From: Gammaproteobacteria bacterium
Lineage (GTDB): Bacteria; Pseudomonadota; Gammaproteobacteria; Steroidobacterales; Foliamicaceae
Assembly: GCA_011523505.1 (NCBI GenBank)
Contig: WTGP01000027.1
Span: forward strand, 102,001-166,000
DNA length: 64,000 nt
Reading direction: 5' to 3'
The first letter of the stretch is position 1. Each line of letters starts with the position of its first letter. The notes below the pieces were generated by a model. That model was given only the letters and a program-made list of their open reading frames with translations, had not been told where the DNA came from and did no database searches. The position numbers were made by a program, and so were the translations under genes. Shown here piece after piece: positions 54,742 through 64,000 of this stretch.

Positions 54742-55332
54742 TTAACTCTCGCCGCGGGTGGGTTGCGGCGCCCTTTGCATGGCCACGCGGCCGGAGCGCG
54801 CGACTTCCACGATCCCGTGCGTTCTCATCAGGTTGACGAAGGCATCCACCTTCTTGGTAGGCCCGACGATCTCAAGAGCCAGGATGTCCGGCGTCACGTC
54901 CACGACCCTCCCGCGAAAAATCTCGTTGATCTGCAGGATCTCCGAGCGCTTCTCGCCGGTGCAGCGCACCTGGATCATGCACAGTTCCCGCTCGACGAAG
55001 TCCGTCCCGGTCACATCGTGCACCTCGATCGTATCCACCAGCCGGTTGAGCTGCCGGATGATCTGCGAGATGACGCGGTCGTTGCCGTTGGTGACGATGC
55101 AAATGCGCGAAATCGTCGGATCGTCGGTCACGCCCACGGTCACGCTGTCGATATTGAAACCGCGCGCGGAGAACATGTTCACTACCCGGATCAGCGCGCC
55201 CATCGAGTTCTCCAGCAGCACGTTGATGATGTGCTGCTGGGCCTGCGGGGGTGCTCCCGGCTCCACCGGTTCGCCAGCCGCCCGCTTGCGGATGAGCTGC
55301 TGCGGGGTCAGCGTGATGGCTTCTTCGCTCAT
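54742..55332 (-). CDS. ilvN: Acetolactate synthase small subunit
   Basis: A 196-residue regulatory subunit, longer at the N-terminus than IlvH (about 163) by a charged stretch. The ACT domain reads NVLLENSMGALIRVVNMFSARGFNIDSVTVGVTDDPTISR, with the valine-binding loop, then the C-terminal domain with VDVTPDILALEIVGPTKKVDAFV. It gives valine feedback control. It overlaps ilvB by 4 bp. IlvH is an equally good name. Confidence 0.95.
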   Translation of the reverse strand: MSEEAITLTPQQLIRKRAAGEPVEPGAPPQAQQHIINVLLENSMGALIRVVNMFSARGFNIDSVTVGVTDDPTISRICIVTNGNDRVISQIIRQLNRLVDTIEVHDVTGTDFVERELCMIQVRCTGEKRSEILQINEIFRGRVVDVTPDILALEIVGPTKKVDAFVNLMRTHGIVEVARSGRVAMQRAPQPTRGES

Positions 55333-57125
55333 ACGAAGGTCTCGGGCGCGTGCCGGGACGTGATCATCTCGTCCGAGGACTTGCCGGCCGGCACCATCGG
55401 GAACACCATCTCTTCCTTGACCACGCGGAACTCCATCACCACCGGCCGGTCGTTGATCTCCCAGGCCTTCTCGATTACGTCATCGACCTGGTCCGGCCGA
55501 TCCGCGCGCAAGGCGGCGCAGCGGCTGGCGCGGGCCAGCTGAACGAAATCCGGATTGGTGTCGGTGAGGTCCGTGTGGCTGAAGCGGTTCTCGTGGAACA
55601 ACTCCTGCCATTGCCGCACCATTCCCAGGAAGTTGTTGTTCATGATCGCGACCTTCAGCGGCAGGCGGTGAGCCGAAGCGACGGCCAGTTCCTGGGCGTT
55701 CATCATGAAGCCGCCGTCGCCGTTGATCGAGATCACCGTCTTGTCGCTGCCGTAGGCGCGCAGGCCGAAGCCCGCACCCAGGGCCGCCGGCAGCGAAAAG
55801 CCCATCGTTCCCAGGCCGCCGGAAGTGATGTGCGAGCGCGGCTGGGTGAACTTCAGATACTGGGCTGCCCACATCTGGTTCTGCCCCACATCGGTGCACA
55901 CGACCGCATCGCCGCCCGACTTCGCCCGAAGGCGCTCCAGCACGTATTGCGGCCGCAACTCGCCGTCGTCTGCATAGGTCAGCGGGCACTCGTCGCGCCA
56001 GTCCTGGATCTTGTTCAGCCAGCGCTTGACCTTCTTGGGCTTGACCAGCGGACGCAGCTGTTCCAGCACCGACTTCACGTCGGCGTTGAACGCCAGGTCG
56101 GCGTAGATGTTCTTGGAAATGCAGGACTTGTCGATCTCGATATGAATGACCGCGGCGTGCGGCGCCCAGCGGTCCACCATGCCGGTGACGCGGTCGTCGA
56201 AGCGCGCGCCCACGGCGATGATGAGATCGGCGTGCTGCACCGCCTGGTTGGCCCACCACATGCCGTGCATGCCCAGCATGCCCAGCGACAGCGGGTCGTC
56301 CTCCGGGAACGCGCCCAGTCCGTGCAGGCTGGTGGTGACCGGGATATTCATGTGGCGCGCGAACTCGGTCAGCACTTCCGCGGCGTTGGAATTGATCGTG
56401 CCGCCGCCCACGTACAGCAACGGCCGCTGCGATTTCTCGATCATCCTGACCGCGCGGCGCAGCCGGATCTCGTCGCACTCGTCCGGAACCGAGTATCCGC
56501 GCATCCTGATCTTTTCGTCGAACTGGAACACCCCTTCGGCCATCAGCACGTCCTTGGGCAGGTCCACCACGACCGGCCCCGGCCGCCCGGTGCGGGCGAG
56601 GTGGTAGGCCTCGTGCACGATGCGCGGGATGTCGTCCGGCGAGCGCACCAGGTAGTTGTGCTTGGTGATGCTGCGGGTCACGCCCAGCGTGTCCGTTTCC
56701 TGGAAGGCGTCGTTGCCGATCAGCGGCATCGGCACCTGGCCCGTGAATACCACGATCGGCACCGAATCCATGAACGCGTCGGCGATACCGGTCACGGTGT
56801 TGGTGGCGCCGGGACCGCTGGTCACGAGCACGGTTCCGACCTGCCCGGTGGCCTTGGCGTAGCCCTCGGCCGCATGCGTGCCGCCCTGCTCGTGGCGCAC
56901 CAGTACATGCTCGAAGTTCGGCTGTACGCGCGCCATCTCGTCATATACATGAATTACCGCGCCGCCGGGATGTCCGAAGACAACCCGCGCATCCTCCGCT
57001 TCCAGCGCGTGGAGAAAGATCTCCGCGCCCGACATCTTCTTGCCGATGTATTGCTGCACGGCGTCCCTGCCTCGCAGGCGCTGCGGCGTTTCCGCCACCG
57101 CTGCGGCAGTGCTGGTGCTAGACAT
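55329..57125 (-). CDS. ilvB: Acetolactate synthase large subunit
   Basis: About 598 residues. TPP-enzyme features are plain: [51 protein letters not shown], and the TPP/Mg motif [31 protein letters not shown]. It condenses pyruvate to acetolactate. The ATG at 57125 overlaps the ilvD stop by 8 bp (ATGTCTAG); the frame is open further upstream inside ilvD. The name ilvI is used in some species. Confidence 0.95.
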   Translation of the reverse strand: MSSTSTAAAVAETPQRLRGRDAVQQYIGKKMSGAEIFLHALEAEDARVVFGHPGGAVIHVYDEMARVQPNFEHVLVRHEQGGTHAAEGYAKATGQVGTVLVTSGPGATNTVTGIADAFMDSVPIVVFTGQVPMPLIGNDAFQETDTLGVTRSITKHNYLVRSPDDIPRIVHEAYHLARTGRPGPVVVDLPKDVLMAEGVFQFDEKIRMRGYSVPDECDEIRLRRAVRMIEKSQRPLLYVGGGTINSNAAEVLTEFARHMNIPVTTSLHGLGAFPEDDPLSLGMLGMHGMWWANQAVQHADLIIAVGARFDDRVTGMVDRWAPHAAVIHIEIDKSCISKNIYADLAFNADVKSVLEQLRPLVKPKKVKRWLNKIQDWRDECPLTYADDGELRPQYVLERLRAKSGGDAVVCTDVGQNQMWAAQYLKFTQPRSHITSGGLGTMGFSLPAALGAGFGLRAYGSDKTVISINGDGGFMMNAQELAVASAHRLPLKVAIMNNNFLGMVRQWQELFHENRFSHTDLTDTNPDFVQLARASRCAALRADRPDQVDDVIEKAWEINDRPVVMEFRVVKEEMVFPMVPAGKSSDEMITSRHAPETFV

Positions 57126-58851
57126 GGGTAAGTTCCTCATGACGTTCGGAAGCTTTGCGCGCCTGGTCCCGTTCGGGACCATGCACGCGCAGGATGGCGC
57201 CGGTGGACGCGCTGGTCACGAAATGCGTGTAGCGCTCCAGCCAGCCACCCCTGATTTTCGGGCGGAACGGCTTGAGCCGTTCCCGCCGGCGTTCGAGTTC
57301 ATCCGGGTCGACCTCAAGGTCCACCCGCCGCTGCTTCAGGTCGATCACGATGCGATCGCCCGGCTCGACCAGCGCGATGGGACCCCCGGCGGCTGCCTCG
57401 GGCGAGACATGACCCACCGAAAGACCGCGGGTGGCGCCGGAAAACCGTCCGTCGGTCAGCAGCGCGGCGGCGGTATCCAGGCCCATGCCGGCGATTGCGG
57501 AGGTCGGCTGCAGCATTTCGGGCATGCCGGGACCGCCCCGCGGACCCTCGTAGCGAATGATGACCACGTCGCCCTCGCGCACCTCGCCGGCCATGATTCC
57601 CTCCACGGCTTCGTCCTGCGATTCGTAGATGCGCGCGCGGCCTTCGAACCGCTGCAGGTGCTCCGGCACCGCACCTACCTTGATGATCGCACCCTCCGGC
57701 GCCAATGAGCCGAACAGCACGCTCAGGCCCCCGGTGGTGCGAAACGCGGTGGCGCGATCGCGAATCACGGCGCGGTTCCGCACCTCGGCGTCCCTGAGCT
57801 GCTCGCCGAAATTCCCGGCCACGGTGGGCCGGTTCGAGTTCAGAACGCCGATGGCGTCCAGTTCCTTGAGGATGGCCTGCACGCCGCCCGCCTGCTCGAC
57901 GTCTTCCATGTGTACGTCCGGCGTGGCCGGAGAAACCTTGCAGATGTAGGGCACGCGGTCGGCCATGCGGTTGATCCGGTCCAGATCGTAGGGCACTTCC
58001 GCCTCGTGCGTGGCCGCGAGAAGGTGGAGCACCGTGTTGGTGGAACCGCCCATCGCCATGTCGAGCGCAAAGCCGTCGTCGAAGGCGTCGGCGGTGACGA
58101 TGTCGCGGGGCTTGAGATCCCGTTCGACTAGTTCCACTACGCGGGCGCCGGCCTTTCGCACCAGTTTCTCGCGACGCGGGTCCACGGCGAGGATGGAGCC
58201 GTTGCCGGGCAGCGCCAGTCCCAACGCTTCGACCAGGCAGTTCATGGAGTTGGCGGTGAACATGCCGGAACAGGAGCCGCAGGTGGGGCAGCTCAATTGT
58301 TCCAACTGCGTCAGTTCCTCGTCGCTCATGTCGCCCTTCTGGTGGCGTCCCACCGCCTCGAACACGCTGGCCAGGTCCACCTTGCCGCCGCCGGGCAGCT
58401 TGCCGGCCTTCATCGGACCGCCGGACACGAACACCGTCGGAATGTTGATCCTGAGCGCACCCATCAGCATGCCGGGCACGATCTTGTCGCAGTTCGATAT
58501 GCACACCAGGCCGTCCAGCCAGTGGGCCTGGGCCATGGTCTCGACCGAGTCGGCGATCAGTTCGCGCGACGGCAGCGAGTAACGCATGCCGATATGGCCC
58601 ATGGCAATGCCGTCGTCCACGCCGATGGTGTTGAACTCGAACGGCACGCCGCCTGCGTCGCGCACCGCATCGCGGGCGATGGCGCCGAGCTTCTGCAGGT
58701 GCACATGGCCGGGGATCAGCTCCACAAACGAGTTGCAGATGCCGATGAACGGGCGCTCGAAGTCCTCGTCCGAGCGCACGATGCCGGTCGCGCGCAGCAA
58801 GGAACGGTGTGGCGCTCTTTCGATGCCACGCTTTACGGTGTCGCTTCTCAT
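57118..58851 (-). CDS. ilvD: Dihydroxy-acid dehydratase
   Basis: A 577-residue Fe-S dehydratase. The cluster cysteines lie in [14 protein letters not shown] and [18 protein letters not shown], with [16 protein letters not shown] after; [19 protein letters not shown] and the C-terminal [19 protein letters not shown] complete the active site. It makes the 2-keto acids for valine, leucine and isoleucine. It is the first gene of the operon ilvD-ilvB-ilvN-ilvC. The 137-bp gap to creD contains its leader. Confidence 0.96.
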   Translation of the reverse strand: MRSDTVKRGIERAPHRSLLRATGIVRSDEDFERPFIGICNSFVELIPGHVHLQKLGAIARDAVRDAGGVPFEFNTIGVDDGIAMGHIGMRYSLPSRELIADSVETMAQAHWLDGLVCISNCDKIVPGMLMGALRINIPTVFVSGGPMKAGKLPGGGKVDLASVFEAVGRHQKGDMSDEELTQLEQLSCPTCGSCSGMFTANSMNCLVEALGLALPGNGSILAVDPRREKLVRKAGARVVELVERDLKPRDIVTADAFDDGFALDMAMGGSTNTVLHLLAATHEAEVPYDLDRINRMADRVPYICKVSPATPDVHMEDVEQAGGVQAILKELDAIGVLNSNRPTVAGNFGEQLRDAEVRNRAVIRDRATAFRTTGGLSVLFGSLAPEGAIIKVGAVPEHLQRFEGRARIYESQDEAVEGIMAGEVREGDVVIIRYEGPRGGPGMPEMLQPTSAIAGMGLDTAAALLTDGRFSGATRGLSVGHVSPEAAAGGPIALVEPGDRIVIDLKQRRVDLEVDPDELERRRERLKPFRPKIRGGWLERYTHFVTSASTGAILRVHGPERDQARKASERHEELTHV

Positions 58852-58878
58852 TGTTCCAGGCCTGGTGTCACCTGTACC

Positions 58879-58930
58879 GGCGCAACGCGCCAGTCAGGCA
58901 AAACATCTTACATCAGCAACCTTTCGGTTG
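58879..58930 (-). promoter_or_regulatory. ilvD leader with two short hairpins
   Basis: Reading the minus strand, CAACC-GAAA-GGTTG (58930-58917) forms a stem with a GNRA tetraloop, and GGCGC-GTT-GCGCC (58891-58879) a second stem, 28 nt before the ilvD ATG. No run of Leu/Val/Ile codons in a leader peptide and no T-run is visible, so ordinary attenuation is not supported. Confidence 0.35.
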
Positions 58931-58988
58931 AGTACTTAAGGAAAAAGCGTAATATGCCCGGAAAGCCCCGATTTTGTAAGCCTTTTGC

Positions 58989-60290
58989 ATGAGTAGTCGA
59001 ATCAACACAGGTTCCGCATCCTTCCGCTTTGTGCTGATCGCGGCCCTCACGCTGGCGTCGTTGATTCCCCTGGGGCTGGTGAGTTGCGTGGCTTCCGACC
59101 GCGACAGGAACTACCAGGAGGCGGTATCCAGTGTAGGGAGGTCCTGGGGCCTGGAACAGCGCATCAGTGGCCCCGTGATCCTGATCCCCATCGAGGATGA
59201 GGACGACGAAGACTTCGTTGCGATCATGCCGGAGGACCTCGACGTTCGCATGGCGGCAAACTATGAAATCCGCAACCGGGGCATCTTTTCGGTGCCGGTA
59301 TTCGAGGTGGAAGTGGTCGCCACCGGGCAGTTCCCGGCGATCGACTTTGCGGCGCTGGTAGAGGATTTCGGCAGCCTGCGGCTGAACCAGGCCATGGTTT
59401 CGGTGGGTATCGAGGATACGCGTGGGATTCGGAGCGCCAGCTTGCGCATGTATGGTCGGGACGCCGACCTCGCCACGCTTCCGGACGGACCGTTCGGCAG
59501 CGGAGTGGCCGCGTCATTCGACAGTGCATGGGAAGGTTTGGACGAACCGGAATTAGCCGGCGGCGCATTTGAAGTCAATCTGGAGTTGCGGGGAACGCGC
59601 CGTTTTTCCGTGGTCGCGAACGGGGATACGTCGAGTCTGGCCGTGGAATCGAACTGGCCGCATCCGAGTTTTTCCGGCCGTTTTCTGCCGGACGAAAGGG
59701 AAGTGGGGCCGGACGGCTTTACCGCTTCGTATGCCGTGAGCGGACTGGCGCGCGGCTTTCCGAGCATTCTGCGCGCTTCGTCTTCCGACAGAAACGCCTT
59801 CTTCAATAATGAGAGCGTCGGATTTGACGTGTTTGAGCCCGTCAATCTCTACACCTCGGTAGGGCGAAGCATCAAGTACGGGATCCTGTTCGTTGCGCTC
59901 ACGCTGGTCGGCCTGCTGTGTCTGGAGCTCTCCACGGGAATCCGCTTTCATTTCGTCCAGTACGGGGTGACCATCATCGCGCTGGCCCTGTTCTTCATGA
60001 CATTGTTGGCGCTGGCCGAATACATCGGATTCGGATTCAGCTACCTGATTTCCGCCTTGCTGCTGACGGCCATGATCACCTGGTATGCGCACGGCACGAT
60101 CCGGCGCCGCCGCCTGACCGCGCTCGTCGCTTCCATGCTGGTGGCGCTGTACGCGGTGATGTACCTGTTGCTGCGCCTTGAAGCCTATTCCTTGCTCGTC
60201 GGAACCGTCGTCCTGCTGCTGACCCTGGCCGTGCTCATGCGCACCACGCGGCGCCTTGCGCCGGGGACGGAGGGCGAAAGCGGGAGCTGA
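58989..60290 (+). CDS. creD: CreD-family inner-membrane protein
   Basis: A 433-residue protein. A hydrophobic N-terminal segment (about 15-33) is followed by a large periplasmic region, then five or six C-terminal membrane segments. The end, LRLEAYSLLVGTVVLLLTLAVLMRTTRR, is characteristic of CreD (cell envelope integrity family). The creBC two-component genes are not nearby. Divergent from ilvD; convergent with the efflux gene after 26 bp. Confidence 0.87.
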   Translation: MSSRINTGSASFRFVLIAALTLASLIPLGLVSCVASDRDRNYQEAVSSVGRSWGLEQRISGPVILIPIEDEDDEDFVAIMPEDLDVRMAANYEIRNRGIFSVPVFEVEVVATGQFPAIDFAALVEDFGSLRLNQAMVSVGIEDTRGIRSASLRMYGRDADLATLPDGPFGSGVAASFDSAWEGLDEPELAGGAFEVNLELRGTRRFSVVANGDTSSLAVESNWPHPSFSGRFLPDEREVGPDGFTASYAVSGLARGFPSILRASSSDRNAFFNNESVGFDVFEPVNLYTSVGRSIKYGILFVALTLVGLLCLELSTGIRFHFVQYGVTIIALALFFMTLLALAEYIGFGFSYLISALLLTAMITWYAHGTIRRRRLTALVASMLVALYAVMYLLLRLEAYSLLVGTVVLLLTLAVLMRTTRRLAPGTEGESGS

Positions 60291-60316
60291 TGATTCCCGG
60301 CGAATAATCCCGCCGG

Positions 60317-61753
60317 TTATCCGCCGTCTTTGGTCCAGCCGCCTCCGAGGGACTGGTAGAGGCTGACGATGGCGTTGAGGTGGGCGCGCTTGTTGCTGAG
60401 CACGTTGTCGCGCGCGCTGTAAAGAAAGTCCTGAGCGGTGAGGACACGCTGATAGTCGATCACGCCTTCGCGGTAGCGCACTTCGGCGATCCGCAGGGAC
60501 TCCTCGGCGCGTCTGAGGTCTTCCAGCGCGATCCTGCTGAGCGAGTCGAGCAGCTCGATGTTGCCCAGCGCAATTTCGATGTCGTTGAACGCGCGGATGA
60601 CGATTTCGCGGTAGCTGGCCAGCGACGAGTCCATCGCCAGCCGGGCGCTCTCCCTGGCCCGCCCGCGGCGGCCGAAATCGAACACGTTCTGCACCAGCGA
60701 GGCGCTCAGGGAGGTTGATACGCTGTTGTCCGATGTCAACTTCCGTAAATCGTCGCTTGCGGTGTTGGCGGACCCGGTCAGCGAGATGCCGGGCAGCAGC
60801 GCGTTGCGTGCGATGGCCACGTTGGCGCGCGCCCGGCGAAGGTTCATTTCGGCCTGCACGATGTCGGGCCGGCGGATGAGCAGCTCCGAGGGCAGGCCGG
60901 GAACTACCGACGGCGTAAGCAAACCGTCGAGCGTTGTGGCCTGCACGTCGAAATTGCGGACCGGATCGGCCACCAGCAGGGCCAGGGCCGCCCGAGCGGC
61001 GAATTCCTCCTGACGCAATTGGGCGAGCCTGTTCCGCTGCCTCTGCACGGCGATCTGCTGCTGAAGCGCGTCGATGGGAGTAAGCACGCCCGCTTCTACG
61101 CGTGCGCGCGTGATGCGCTCGATCGCTTCCGCGTTCTGCAGATTGAGTCTCGCCGCCTCGATCTGATCGCGGTGGTGGAGGATGCGGAAATACGTAGAAG
61201 CCGCGGTGCCCAGCAAGCTCAGCCGGGTGGCGGCGAGTTGCGCCGCGGCCGACGCATAAGCGGCCTCGGCAGCCTCGAAACGGTATGGTTTGCTGAGGAT
61301 GTCCGCGTAGCTCAGGCTCAGCGTCAGGCTCCCGGAATCGGAAGCGTCGTCCTGAAATGCGCCTCCGGGCGGGGCGGACCCTCTATAGGTGCCGGAAGCA
61401 TTGAAATTGACCACCGGCGTGGGGTAGAGGTCAAAGCCGGCGTCGATCAGCGCCAACTGCGCCTGGCGCAGGCTGCGCTCGGCGTTCTCGAGGCTCAGGT
61501 TACGCTCCTGCACCTGCTGCATCAGGTCGCGCAACTCGCCGCTGCCGAAGGCGTCCCACCATTCCTCTCCTGGCCACTCGCCGGTCGGGGCCGCGCCCCA
61601 GTCCGGCGGCGTGTCGGCATCCAGCGCGGGCATGGATACGGTGGAACAGCCCGCCAGCGCAATGGCTGTCAGCAGCGACGCAAAGGGCGCCATTCTTGCG
61701 GTGATTCGCGATTTCCCGTTCAGGCTGGCGAACTCCCAAGCCATTTTTTGCAT
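60317..61753 (-). CDS. Outer-membrane efflux lipoprotein (NodT/OprM-like)
   Basis: About 478 residues. The lipobox LAGC (near residue 35) follows a signal segment. The TolC-like double helical repeat is visible as AERSLRQAQLALIDAGFDLYP early and RVEAGVLTPIDALQQQIAVQRQRNRLAQLRQ later, plus YREGVIDYQRVLTAQDFLYSARD. It forms the outer-membrane channel for the MacA-MacB pump, 28 bp downstream of macB. Confidence 0.92.
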   Translation of the reverse strand: MQKMAWEFASLNGKSRITARMAPFASLLTAIALAGCSTVSMPALDADTPPDWGAAPTGEWPGEEWWDAFGSGELRDLMQQVQERNLSLENAERSLRQAQLALIDAGFDLYPTPVVNFNASGTYRGSAPPGGAFQDDASDSGSLTLSLSYADILSKPYRFEAAEAAYASAAAQLAATRLSLLGTAASTYFRILHHRDQIEAARLNLQNAEAIERITRARVEAGVLTPIDALQQQIAVQRQRNRLAQLRQEEFAARAALALLVADPVRNFDVQATTLDGLLTPSVVPGLPSELLIRRPDIVQAEMNLRRARANVAIARNALLPGISLTGSANTASDDLRKLTSDNSVSTSLSASLVQNVFDFGRRGRARESARLAMDSSLASYREIVIRAFNDIEIALGNIELLDSLSRIALEDLRRAEESLRIAEVRYREGVIDYQRVLTAQDFLYSARDNVLSNKRAHLNAIVSLYQSLGGGWTKDGG

Positions 61754-61781
61754 CTCGCTTCCTCGTTCCGGTTTACGGATA

Positions 61782-63725
61782 CTACGCTCGCAGCGCCGCG
61801 ACCGGGTCCATGCCGGCGGCCCGCCGCGCCGGCGCAAAACCGAATATCACACCCGTCAACGTGGCGCAGGACAGCCCCACAAGCAGAATCCAGGGCGTGA
61901 ACGCCACGAACGCCATGGGCGTGAAACTGTTGGCCAGAGCCCCCAGACCCAGCGCAGCGATCAGCCCGACGGCGCCGCCCAGCCCCGCGACCATTGCGGC
62001 CTCGCAGACGAACTGCATCAGGATGTCGCGCTCGCGCGCGCCGATGGCCATGCGCAGGCCGATCTCGCGGGTGCGTTCGGCCACCGAAGCCAGCATGATG
62101 TTCATTACGCCAATGCCGGCCACCACCAGCGAAATGCCTCCGATGGCGCCGAAAACCAGACTCACGATCCGGCCGATATCGTTCTGGGCCGCCAGGATTT
62201 CCGCCTGATTGGCTATCCGAAACGCGCCTGCCCCATGACGCCGGCTCAGCAGCGCCTCGATTGCGTTCTGGACCGTCTCGACCTGGTCCGTATCCGCGGC
62301 GATGATCTGAATCGAGTCCAGGTTGTCGCGGCCGAACAATCGCGCCGCGCCGGTCATAAGCGGCACATAAGCGAACCGCTGCTGGAAGGCGAAGGCGCCG
62401 AACGCTTCCTCGTTTCGCTTGAACACGCCGATAACCTGGTACGGCTCGCCGTTGATCAGCACGTACTCGCCCACCGGCCGGGCATGCTCGCCAAACAGGT
62501 TGCCCGCCAGCAGCCCGCCCAGAATGACCACCGGGGCATAGCTTTCGGTGTGCGCCTCTTCGAAGAATGCGCCTTCGGCCAGGATCAGGCCGCGCTCCTG
62601 CAACGCCCGGCCGGTGGTGGCCGTGATGCGCGCGGACTCGCTGTTTTCCCCTCCAACCAGCATCCCGCCGCCGCTCATTTCAGGCGCCACCGAAAGCAGG
62701 TTGGGGATTTGCGAACGGATCGCGTCGGCGTCACTCAGCGTAAGCGGCTTGCTGTTTTCGCCGAACCGGGGACTGATCGTGAGGCTCGCGCCGCCGAGCA
62801 GCCGGAAACTGTCCAGTATCGAGTTGCGCATACCCTGGGCCACGCCCAGCATGGCGGTGACCGAGAACACCCCGATGACGATGCCCAGCAGCGTAAGCGC
62901 GGTGCGCGACTTGTTGCCGCGCAAGGTGCGCCGCGCCGTTCGCGCGCTCTCCGCCAGCGATGCCACCGGCGCCTGCATGCGTTGCGAGGGCGCGCGCGCC
63001 GCGCGAACGGCCGAAGCTTGCCGACCCGGGTTGGTACCCGTGTCGCTTACCACGCGGCCGTCCAGAAGCTCGATGCGCCGTCGCGCGTAGCGGGCCACGG
63101 TCGGATCGTGCGTCACCAGGATCACCGTGCGTCCGCGCTCGGACAGCGCGGCCAGTTGCGCCATGATCTCTTTGCCGTTGCGCGAATCCACCGAGCCCGT
63201 GGGCTCGTCGGCCAGCACGACTGCCGCACCGTTCATCAGCGCCCGCCCGATGGCCACCCGCTGCCGCTCGCCGCCCGACAGTTCATTGGGATGATGGCCG
63301 GTGCGATGCGCCAGGCCCAGCGTCGAAAGCAATTCCGCCGCACGCGCCCAGCGAATGCGCCTGCGAATTCCCGCGTATATGGCTGGCATCTCGACGTTTT
63401 CCTGGGCCGTGACCATGCGCAGCAGGTTGTAATCCTGGAACACGAACCCGAACGCTTCGCGCCGCAAGCGGGCGCGTTCATCGGAGCCGGCCGCATGAAC
63501 CGGCAGCCCACTATAGAAATACTCGCCGTCGCTCGGTTGGTCGAGACAGCCGATGATGTTCATCAGCGTGGTCTTGCCGGACCCGGACGGCCCCATCACC
63601 GCCACGAACTCGCCGGCGTGTATGTCCAGCGTCACGTCCTTCAGCGCGCCTACTTCGGTGTCGCCGGCGCGATACCGCCGGCCGACGTTTTCAAGCCTGA
63701 TCAGCGGCGGGCCGTTATGCTCCAT
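61782..63725 (-). CDS. macB: MacB-type ABC transporter, ATPase fused to permease
   Basis: A 647-residue protein. Residues 1-230 are an ABC ATPase: MGPSGSGKTTLMN, LSGGERQRVAIGRALM, VVLADEPTGSVDSRNG, VTHDP. Then comes the MacB membrane part, with a periplasmic domain after TM1 and three late segments (FGAIGGISLVVAGIGVMNIML). It exports macrolides, peptides or heme precursors from the periplasm with MacA and an outer-membrane channel. Its start shares one base with the macA stop. Confidence 0.95.
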   Translation of the reverse strand: MEHNGPPLIRLENVGRRYRAGDTEVGALKDVTLDIHAGEFVAVMGPSGSGKTTLMNIIGCLDQPSDGEYFYSGLPVHAAGSDERARLRREAFGFVFQDYNLLRMVTAQENVEMPAIYAGIRRRIRWARAAELLSTLGLAHRTGHHPNELSGGERQRVAIGRALMNGAAVVLADEPTGSVDSRNGKEIMAQLAALSERGRTVILVTHDPTVARYARRRIELLDGRVVSDTGTNPGRQASAVRAARAPSQRMQAPVASLAESARTARRTLRGNKSRTALTLLGIVIGVFSVTAMLGVAQGMRNSILDSFRLLGGASLTISPRFGENSKPLTLSDADAIRSQIPNLLSVAPEMSGGGMLVGGENSESARITATTGRALQERGLILAEGAFFEEAHTESYAPVVILGGLLAGNLFGEHARPVGEYVLINGEPYQVIGVFKRNEEAFGAFAFQQRFAYVPLMTGAARLFGRDNLDSIQIIAADTDQVETVQNAIEALLSRRHGAGAFRIANQAEILAAQNDIGRIVSLVFGAIGGISLVVAGIGVMNIMLASVAERTREIGLRMAIGARERDILMQFVCEAAMVAGLGGAVGLIAALGLGALANSFTPMAFVAFTPWILLVGLSCATLTGVIFGFAPARRAAGMDPVAALRA

Positions 63726-64000
63726 CAGCCGCCGAAGAAGGCCGGAGTTTCAGGCATCGGAGGCTGCGGCGTGCCGGTCACCACGCGCTCGCCTTCCGAC
63801 AGACCCGACAGGACCTCCACCTCGACGTCGTTGCCAACCCCCACGCGTACGGTTCGCGATTGCTGCCCGCCCTCGGCGTCCACCACCTGGACCGTGGCCT
63901 CCCGCCCCGGGGTCCCTGGCGAAGTCCGGCCGCGATCGTCATCATTACCCGTTACGGGAGCCGCCGCTCCGGACTGTGCCCGGAGTCCCCGCCCCCGGAC
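63725..64000 (-). CDS. macA: MacA-like periplasmic adaptor, C-terminal part, partial at window edge
   Basis: The frame is open to the right edge: 91 codons before the stop at 63725-63727. It includes VQVVDAEGGQQSRTVRVGV, followed by DVEVEVLSGLSEGERVVTG, the membrane-proximal end of adaptor proteins. The region before it is unusually Pro/Gly/Asp-rich, perhaps a linker. The tail is PQPPMPETPAFFGG. It is first in the order macA-macB-outer-membrane factor. Confidence 0.85.
   Translation of the reverse strand, partial: VRGRGLRAQSGAAAPVTGNDDDRGRTSPGTPGREATVQVVDAEGGQQSRTVRVGVGNDVEVEVLSGLSEGERVVTGTPQPPMPETPAFFGG

Noticed and set aside
1..64000. CRISPR arrays, tRNA or rRNA genes, insertion sequences, attachment sites, phage genes
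   Set aside because: No regularly spaced repeats, transposase motifs, integrase or recognisable RNA genes were seen by eye; short tRNAs cannot be excluded without a covariance search.

Overview
The window looks like chromosomal DNA of a free-living or host-associated, GC-rich, aerobic gammaproteobacterium. Three things point that way. The rhlB / trxA-rho arrangement is the gammaproteobacterial one, with rhlB divergent from trxA-rho. The outer-membrane equipment is Gram-negative: three TonB-dependent receptors and a MacAB-type efflux system with an outer-membrane factor. There is also a general amino-acid (Aap) ABC transporter and heme A synthesis for an aa3-type oxidase. I saw no plasmid, phage, transposase, tRNA, rRNA or CRISPR signal. 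The organism assignment is inference from gene content only.

Layout. 1-4150: a visibly AT-richer defence island. On the minus strand a CBASS operon reads CD-NTase, then an E2-like protein with a C-terminal SEC-C motif, then a two-TM SAVED effector that is cut by the left edge of the window. Divergent from it is an XRE repressor plus HExxH (ImmA/IrrE-like) peptidase pair that resembles the CapH/CapP regulators of CBASS. The 152-bp gap between them carries facing promoters and two perfect inverted repeats. 4276-11346: two TonB-dependent receptors flank an exported flavin amine oxidase. 11358-13629: a tightly coupled four-gene operon of two DUF1538 membrane proteins, a PII-like protein and a CBS-domain protein. 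13704-17807: rho, trxA, rhlB, cysQ. 17821-23097: a Tat lipoprotein of the DUF1838 family, an MFS_2 transporter, a HpaH-like hydratase, a HpaI-like aldolase and two alpha/beta hydrolases. 23193-26846: PPK2, an exported amidohydrolase, a YeiH-type membrane protein and a YdcH-type small protein.

26982-32307: the amino-acid ABC transporter, with its ATPase gene moved to the other strand behind an SDR gene and separated by an orphan small membrane protein with a perfect terminator. 32317-34211: cyoE and ctaA. 34343-36724: a Prc-like S41 protein whose catalytic lysine position is arginine. 36752-42670: a third TonB receptor, a YbdK-type carboxylate-amine ligase and a CopA-type ATPase with unusual YHS/YHS/HMBD metal domains. 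42815-45801: an MccB-like carboxyltransferase, MaoC dehydratase and HtpX. 45922-53644: a phytoene-dehydrogenase-like oxidoreductase, a nitrilase, an unknown small protein, KDG kinase, a SOUL lipoprotein, mannonate dehydratase and an aldehyde dehydrogenase. 53701-58851: the complete branched-chain amino-acid operon ilvD-ilvB-ilvN-ilvC. 58989-64000: creD, then macA(partial)-macB-outer-membrane factor.

The window mixes housekeeping genes (rho, trxA, rhlB, cysQ, ilv, cyoE/ctaA, htpX) with catabolic and uptake genes and one acquired-looking immune island. The most interesting regions are the CBASS island with its control switch and the DUF1538/PII/CBS module, whose function is unknown. All calls come from reading sequence and recalled family motifs; no database search was run.
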